From positions 33,648,862 through 33,712,861 of the forward strand of contig CM049307.1 in the NCBI GenBank assembly GCA_026874595.1: a DNA stretch of 64,000 nucleotides, read 5' to 3'. Positions within the stretch are counted from its first letter, which is position 1, and each line of letters opens with the position of its first letter. Shown one piece after another: positions 57,701-64,000 of this stretch. The notes below the pieces were generated by a model. It searched no databases. It was not told the origin of the DNA and was given only the letters and a program-made list of their open reading frames with translations. The position numbers were made by a program, and so were the translations under genes. Source of the stretch: Sipunculus nudus (taxonomy: Eukaryota > Annelida > Sipuncula > Golfingiida > Sipunculidae).

Positions 57701-59943
57701 TAAAATGTACATGCTTCTAAAAGTCACCTAAAACTGCAATTAAAGCATCAAACTCACACTTTACTTGAAGTTTTTCATATTTTGAGTTATTTTGATGTGA
57801 GTATGTAGTACCCCTCCTACCCACAAGATGCCGTTACAAATTCACACTATCCAATGCACGAGTTGTAAAGCCTGATTTCTAAAGTATCTAGATTCAACCA
57901 ACAAGGAAGCATTCATGGAAGAGCATACATCAGTACAATGTTCTGAGAGATTTAGTGATATCCTATGGTTTATTTAGGGTAGACCATCAGTCACTATCAT
58001 AGAACCATCTTCAACAAGTCCATAGTTCATTGCTCTGGTAATATCCACAAACCAGTATCTCCTATGGACTCCCAACAAAACCCTCTACAAGTATCTACCA
58101 TGGATTTATTTAAAAATCCATCATTTTGTATATAAACAAATTCCCTTGTAAAAACCAACAATTTTCTGCCAATGGTACCATAGCAAAAGCCATAAACAGG
58201 TGTATACCATGGCATTAAACCACAAACCTTTAAGAAGTATCTACCATGATACCATAGGAAAAGCCATAAATAGATAAGAAGTATCTACCACGATACTACA
58301 GAAAAAGCCATAAATAGATTTCTGCTATGGCACAGTACCTAACACCTTTAACAAGTATCTATTAGACACCCTAGAAATAAATCATTCAATATGCATCTAC
58401 TACAGTACTTTAGCATTAAACTATTAACAAATATTGACCATGCCACTCTACAAATATTATCAATTAGTATCGCCCATGGTCCTATATTAAAACCTAATTT
58501 TTTAATGACTAAACAGCTGTATGACATTTCCTATCAATATGTACCATAACTTCTGCCAGTGCTTTAAAACATGACCAGGAGAATTTCATGTATCACATTC
58601 ATTTGACCTGAATTTTTCCATTTGAATTATGGAGTATATTAGCAATCACAGCCAAAAGATATATATCATGGACAGATCATCAGTAAAAACCGGTAAGTAT
58701 AATAAAAACACTCCTATACCATAAATATGAAAAATTTATTTCCTAGAACTTAAAAATAAAATTTTTATAACAGAAAAGTACACTTTTACACACACACACA
58801 TGGATGTACATGCACACACACTCTCTTACTATCCTCTGATAATCTTTAACAATAAACTAAAAATTTAGGGCAACTGTTCATTTCTGATATTAATCTATTT
58901 TCCTCCAACATTTAAATATACTATCTGATTAACATTTCAGCTATTACAACATAAATCAGCAGTTTTGCATTCTGACCATGTGGTTATCACATCATATGCA
59001 TATTGTTTAATGATATGTGGGTGATTATATACATGTATCAGGTGATGGATACAAAACATATCCTCTAACACTCTCATCATATGAGCAAATGAAGAGGCAA
59101 AATGGAAGCCTTATTAATTAACTGTAAAATCCAATATTTCTATTTTACTAACTATATAATATATTATTTGTGCTGACAACTTTTTACATCTTAGTCCATA
59201 TATAATAACCCTACAACAGAACATTGATTTGAACTTATAAAAACAACAACATGATCAGATCATGCTGTTATAAAATGCATGTTAAGATTGGTATAATTGT
59301 AATTTTGGCTTGTCTTTTGTGTCCATCACTGATAAATATACCAGCAAACTTAGTAAAACAGTGCTAACTGTACATTAACTCTCACCTTTTATTGTTAGTT
59401 ACTTTTACATCTTGTTATTAATTATGCCTAAAGTTTTAATACAATTATGTGGACAGCATTGTATAACAATAAATGACTGTCTCTTGGTAAGAACCAAGTG
59501 AACATTTAAATGTCTATCCAGATTTGTTCATACTAAGGATTTTTACTGAAACACTAACTTTACTGTTACTGATGAAATAATATTAAGAACATTAAAACTG
59601 GTAACAGGTATCATCTATGGTAAAATCTGATGATATTTAACAAGGGTAACATGGCATATATATTCCTAAGACTGCATAGTGAAATTAACTGAAGGTGGTT
59701 ATATGTGCAAAATCTGTACAAAATTGCATAAAAACAGAACCAGGTTTCACCTTAATATTATCTTTTAAAATTAAAAACAACAAATTGAATCAAATTAAAA
59801 TATAAATTTAATAGGTTATCCGATAAACCCAATATGGGATGATTATATTAAACATGGTATGGTGTAACATGCAACAAACCCAACACAACACAATACATGT
59901 AAAATTCTTCTGTGGATAATAGCTGCATGGCAGTGTAAACACT
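54751..59943 (-). other. Possible long 3' UTR of the ankyrin-repeat gene
   Basis: No coding exon is visible on either strand over 5.2 kb. On the minus strand an AATAAA (complement of 54751-54756) is a candidate distal polyadenylation signal. Another AATAAA overlaps the stop codon itself (59943-59948). Segment 58.0-58.4 kb repeats 'agtatctacca'-like phrases loosely. The extent is inference. Confidence 0.3.
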
Positions 59944-59996
59944 TTATTTCAAATGCGGCAACCTTCTTTCAAGAACCTCTAAACACTTGGAGTGAC
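59944..59996 (-). CDS. Ankyrin-repeat protein, terminal exon
   Basis: A TTTCTTTTGCAG acceptor on the minus strand. It encodes HSKCLEVLERRLPHLK after a split glycine codon, and stops at 59946-59944. Confidence 0.8.
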
Positions 59997-62900
59997 CTGC
60001 AAAAGAAAAACCTGAGATATAACAACCATAATCACAGGTTAATAAAAGTACTGACAAATTCAACACTAATTGATGAAGCTAAGATAAGAGGCTGTGGTAC
60101 CTAACTAAAGAGATAAAGTTAAAATATGGTTGATATCAAACGCTGTACACTAAGTCAACTGTATAGATTGACAGATCAGTAACTAAATGTAGCTTACTGT
60201 GCTGTATATGTCACAAAAGTAGTTGCTTATTATTTCATATAGCCTACTTAGTGATAAGGAAGAAATATATTTATGGCATCACACTTAAAAAAAAACATGG
60301 TCATTTTATGGAAATAAGACCAACATGATAAGAGCTTGTATCTTTAGTGTTCAGTGAACTTGGATGGAACAATATTATCCTTTATAGTTATCATACTGTT
60401 CTGGCATAGCAAAACTAGAAAACCTCCATGTGCCATCATTTTCCTATTAACCTCTGACTGTGCATGTATGTGTTTACTTATTTCCTATTTATGAACCCAA
60501 AACACTGATTCATAAACTATTTAGAACTCATAATTATAAATAAATGTAAAACAGGATAATGAACAATATGTAAAAAACCGTAAACATTTTAAAACATAAT
60601 ACAAATCTAATATTACTACCTCTGATTTTGGCCAGTTGGTTTGCAGACATTTTTTCATAATCTGTTCCAGTCTTATTGGTTTTAAAGCAATGTTTTCCAG
60701 GTTCTCTGAGTCCGTGGTTAAGGATAACCTCCACACATTGTGGGTTGTTATACTCGATGGCTGTGAACAATGCTGCCTCATACCGATTGATTTCCATCAG
60801 ACCATCTTGTTCAAAGAAAAATGATTTGTTGAAGGAGATCATGTATGCTTTTTCTACTATGTCTGAAAAAGAAAAAAAATTTAGGGGTACAAATTGCACT
60901 GCATAAAACAATGCCAATGTCAACAACAAATATTGTTTAAAAGATTTGTAGGTATGCTGAAAATTATTACATTATTCAAAAATATTACAAAACACGTTTG
61001 CATGTAATCACCATGGGTGTATGTACAGCCTTGTTTATTTACTAAATTCCAGATCCCGTGTGACCAAAATTTCAGCTGCACTAAAATACATCTTATGTTA
61101 AACACCAAAAACCATCAGCTGTGTATATAACAAGAGAAACATCAGAGTCATTTAAATCATTGCTCAAAGTCATGTGTGAGATTATTCAATTGCCCATGAT
61201 AATAATTTTTTTTTCATAGGATTTAACTGGTTTTATTGTCAACCTTTTTTTCTTTTTTCATTTTGTGTATCTTTTTAAGTATCTAACCTCACAATGTCTG
61301 CATAAAAATCTTTAAAAAAAATATGCACCTTCGAGTTCGAACAAAAAAGAATGTTTTCCATTTTATACACACTGCTTTGAGGTGGGAGGGATACTGTCCA
61401 AATAAAGAAAGGTTACTTCATGTATTTATTATGCTGAGCTGAATTTTGAAATATAAAAATAAGGAAGACTAACATAATTTAACTGGCAGGGCTGTATGAA
61501 GATTATAAACTATAAAATTTCTTGTTCTGATTTTAAAAGTTTTGGATATGTAGTCTGATTCATGATGACCAGTCTTTACCTGCTAGATTGAAGTATTCCT
61601 GAATAATTTTATAGTTGCTACTCCGCTTCAATAAGAGTTCAAGGATTTCATGGTATCCCATCATCGCTGCGTACTCTAAACATGTCATCTCTCCGATCTT
61701 CAACTGAACACTGAGAGGATGACTCTCCTACAAATTGGAAAAACAGGATAAACATGTTACAAGTGTGCATTTGGGTGATGACTTTCATATCATATTCTTT
61801 GGAAAAAGAAAAGCAAAACAGATGCCTACAGAAAAAGAAACTATATTTCATTAATTCTGCTGAAGAATGATTCCATGAAGAATGAAGCGAAGTTCACAGA
61901 GTTTAGGCTATGGATACAGAAAAATTATCATGATGTCAATTATACTGTGTGTTTACATGGTAATTGTTATGTATACAGTTATTGTATCCGCAAAAACAAA
62001 TTTGCGGATACTATGTTTTTGACCGGGTTCTGCGGCTGCGTTGTTTCTCGAGAAATCCTCTGAGACCACTAGACCAATTTTTTTTCAAAACTTGACGGGT
62101 CCAATTATTGGGTAACATGTGAACTGGGGCCAATCTATTTTGCATTGCCCTCTGACCTTTCCTGTCTGCAGTGCATCCATCTGTGTGTTTGTGTTCACAC
62201 ATTAAATCACATATCTTCGGACTCATTTCATCGATAGGGCTGAATTTTTCCAGCAGTGTAGCTTTTGGGTAGCTTTATATCATACAATAAGCTGATGGTG
62301 CTACCTGCAACCATTAATGCACTGCAACCATATGTTCATCTACCTTGGGTTAAAATCACTCATTTATCTCTGCAGTGGTTGGACTTATTCACCTGAAATT
62401 TTGCATGTGTTTACATCATCGATAGCTTTCTTGATTTTGTGACAGGTGGCACCATCTACATTCATGTCATACTCACGTCCATGCTGATATCTCCAGACTA
62501 GTTTGACGTATCGTCATGAAATTTTTCATATGTATAGATTTCACATTGCTCTGTATCATACATTAAACTGGTGGCGCCAACTGCAACTATTATTGCACAG
62601 CTTCCATCTGTTTGTCTGCTGAAGGATAAAAAAACTCTTATCTGGGCAGTGGTTTGACTTATCTTCCTAAAATTCTGCATATGTATACATCTTGGATAGC
62701 TTGCTCAATTTTGTGGCAGGTGACGCCACCTACATTAACATTTATGCTGCAGACATCCATGCTAATATCTCAGGACTGGTTTGACATTTAGGACTCAAAT
62801 TTTGCATGCTTACAGAACTTGCATAGGTCTACAGCTTATACAAATTAAGTTGCCCAACCAACAACTATTTCTGCAAGGTGTCCAACTGTTCATCTGCCCA

Positions 62901-64000
62901 GGGTCTAAATCACTTATCTCAGCAGTGGTTTGACTTATTCACCTGAAATTTTGCACATGTATACATCTTGGATAGTTTCTCTTTCAAATAACAGGTGGTG
63001 CCACCTACAATTATGTTTACGTGGCAGACATCCCTGCCAATATGAAACACATATAACTCTATTTCCACTTGCCATTCAATCCATGCTTCACTTCACCCGT
63101 CCTATTCTTGATTTTGGCAGATAAACATAGTTGCTTTCGACTACCCATATTCTAGTTTTAATTAAGTAATGTAGCAATAGCTGCCATTTTCCGATCCCAA
63201 TTTATACAGAATTTTTTCAATGACACTGGGTGGATGGGAAGCCAATTGGCTTAACATGTCTATGCTGGTTCAAATCTGTAAACAGGTCCATATCTATGTG
63301 CACACAATGCATCCTGCAAAATAATTTGCCACACATTGAGTAGTTGCAATATCCATATTTATCTTTTACCATATAAACACAGCTTAAGTCAAACTAATAA
63401 AGACATGTATTCAGACTCTTAAGTACAGTCCTTGGTAACAATATGAATAAATTAAACCTATTTTGAGTGCATGCTGACAAGTGCTGTACACTGGAAGCTC
63501 CATCATCCTGGAACCTGACATTAATTTGGCCAGTCAGCAATCTACATTCACTACATCACGAGCAATTACTAAATGGATTCATAAAATGTGTTGCTATAGC
63601 AACAAAATTTGAACAATGGCAGGCTTAATATAGCATTTATTTTCTGCTTCCAGATTTTCATTGTATGCTTTAGGGTGCTGGCACAAAGGGAAAAGGATAT
63701 TTGATTCAAGAGAATGGTTAAACTGGATGATATTGTGAATGTTGTCTCTCAGCATGTTATGTTTGGCTTTATTATTTGTTAATAAATCGAAGTTGCACGT
63801 TTTTTTCCCTATGGTAGTTTTGATGTGTAAACAGAAAACAGAAATGCAGGTGAAAATTAAATAAGAAACACCTGTGAAGGTATCATTAAAATTCATACAG
63901 TTACGTAAATAAATGCTTTAACTTTGCAGAATCATAAAAATAGGGTACCTTTGAACAAGATTATTGTTACTTACGGTAACTCCCGCACTTGCCTATCAGC
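59944..64000 (-). CDS. Ankyrin-repeat protein, C-terminal part (gene continues right)
   Basis: Minus-strand join: 61727-61580, 60862-60620, 59996-59944, plus a possible exon at 64000-63975. The three firm exons have AG/GT borders and one continuous frame. Exon 61727-61580 encodes GEMTCLEYAAMMGYHEILEL then LLKRS, an ankyrin repeat with the TCLEYAA...GyhEILeLLL pattern. Exon 60862-60620 encodes a second, diverged repeat (YEAALFTAIEYNNPQCVEVI then LNHG), followed by KMSANQLAKIRG. The last exon gives GHSKCLEVLERRLPHLK and TAA, the second helix of a final repeat. Ankyrin repeats are protein-binding scaffolds; I cannot name this protein or its partner. The gene is convergent with UNC5. Confidence 0.8.
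60620..60862 (-). CDS. Ankyrin-repeat protein, penultimate exon
   Basis: Phase 1-1 exon of 243 nt with a TTTTTCAG acceptor and a GTAGTA donor. It encodes DIVEKAYMISFNKSFFFEQD and then the diverged ankyrin repeat. Confidence 0.85.
61580..61727 (-). CDS. Ankyrin-repeat protein exon with the clearest repeat
   Basis: Acceptor CCAATTTGTAG, donor GTAAAG. It encodes ESHPLSVQLKIGEMTCLEYA, then AMMGYHEILELLLKRSSNYK. Confidence 0.85.
61984..63155 (+). mobile_element. Helentron-associated (pearl/HINE-like) element in the ankyrin gene
   Basis: Left end: 'gtatccgcaaa' and its exact inverse 'tttgcggatac' form a hairpin around AACAAA (61984-62011). Right end: a degraded inverted head (about 63113-63125), a hairpin tagttg-cttt-cgacta (63128-63143), then CTAG (63152-63155) before TT. 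The core has about three units of 275-280 bp, each with 'gcagtggtt.gacttatt' and 'tttgcat' (near 62375, 62647 and 62923). It lies opposite to the host gene's strand. Confidence 0.7.
63156..63974. other. Intron of the ankyrin-repeat gene, nothing recognised
   Basis: The 100-codon minus-strand ORF at 63594-63896 has no recognisable domain or splice context. Confidence 0.5.
63975..64000 (-). CDS. Possible further exon of the ankyrin gene at the window edge
   Basis: A strong GTAAGTAAC donor on the minus strand follows ...AGTGCGGGAGTTACC. To join the next exon in phase 0 the last codons would read ASAGVT. A TAG just upstream could be the acceptor of an 18-nt microexon. Without sequence to the right this is tentative. 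Confidence 0.3.

Noticed and set aside
63594-63896. 100-codon minus-strand ORF
   Set aside because: No ankyrin or other motif and no fitting splice sites; treated as intron.

Overview
This is a eukaryotic, AT-rich, intron-rich genomic window. Two protein-coding genes can be supported, both cut by the window edges, with a repeat-rich intergenic region between them. The repeats (pearl/Helentron-like elements with tandem-repeat cores, a tRNA-derived SINE, several small inverted-repeat elements) and the invertebrate-style UNC5 suggest a lophotrochozoan, most likely a mollusc and perhaps a bivalve. The species assignment is inference only.

1 to about 43.7 kb, plus strand: a netrin receptor of the UNC5 family. 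I placed 19 coding exons (1993 to the stop at 39115-39117). All have GT/AG borders and join in one frame with no internal stop, giving 867 complete codons before the stop. In order they encode the second Ig domain, two thrombospondin type 1 repeats, a linker, a transmembrane helix, an acidic juxtamembrane region, ZU5, UPA and a C-terminal death domain. The first Ig domain, signal peptide and promoter lie left of the window. Five very short exons (36, 81, 54, 39 and 30 nt) surround the second TSP1 repeat and the membrane helix. Each begins and ends in phase 1, so each can be skipped without breaking the frame. A long 3' UTR with a 48-bp tandem repeat and several AATAAA signals follows.

Introns of UNC5 hold two large elements (24736-26759 and 34804-36973). 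A third lies at 61984-63155, inside the other gene. All three share a design: a short terminal hairpin, a tandem-repeat core, an inverted copy of the head near the right end, a small hairpin, then CTAG before T. This fits Helentron-associated (HINE, 'pearl'-type) non-autonomous elements. An old copy of the 62-kb family lies at 135-700. A tRNA-derived SINE pair lies at 7858-8170.

43.7 to 54.7 kb: intergenic. It contains microsatellites, a 675-bp inverted-repeat element (46110-46784), a LINE-like 3' end, a 219-bp mini-element (47751-47969), a possible 109-codon ORF (48473-48802) and a promoter-like cluster (48863-49010: E2F, NRF1, CCAAT and GC-box matches and an octamer). It also contains a 3.1-kb element (49204-52295) with inverted ends flanked by TA, carrying eight copies of the dyad motif TGTGACGGACGTTACA.

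54.7 to 64 kb, minus strand: the 3' part of an ankyrin-repeat protein gene (exons 61727-61580, 60862-60620 and 59996-59944, possibly another at the right edge). It is convergent with UNC5 and may have a long 3' UTR reaching about 54.75 kb. No RNA genes, CRISPR arrays or bacterial-type features were seen.
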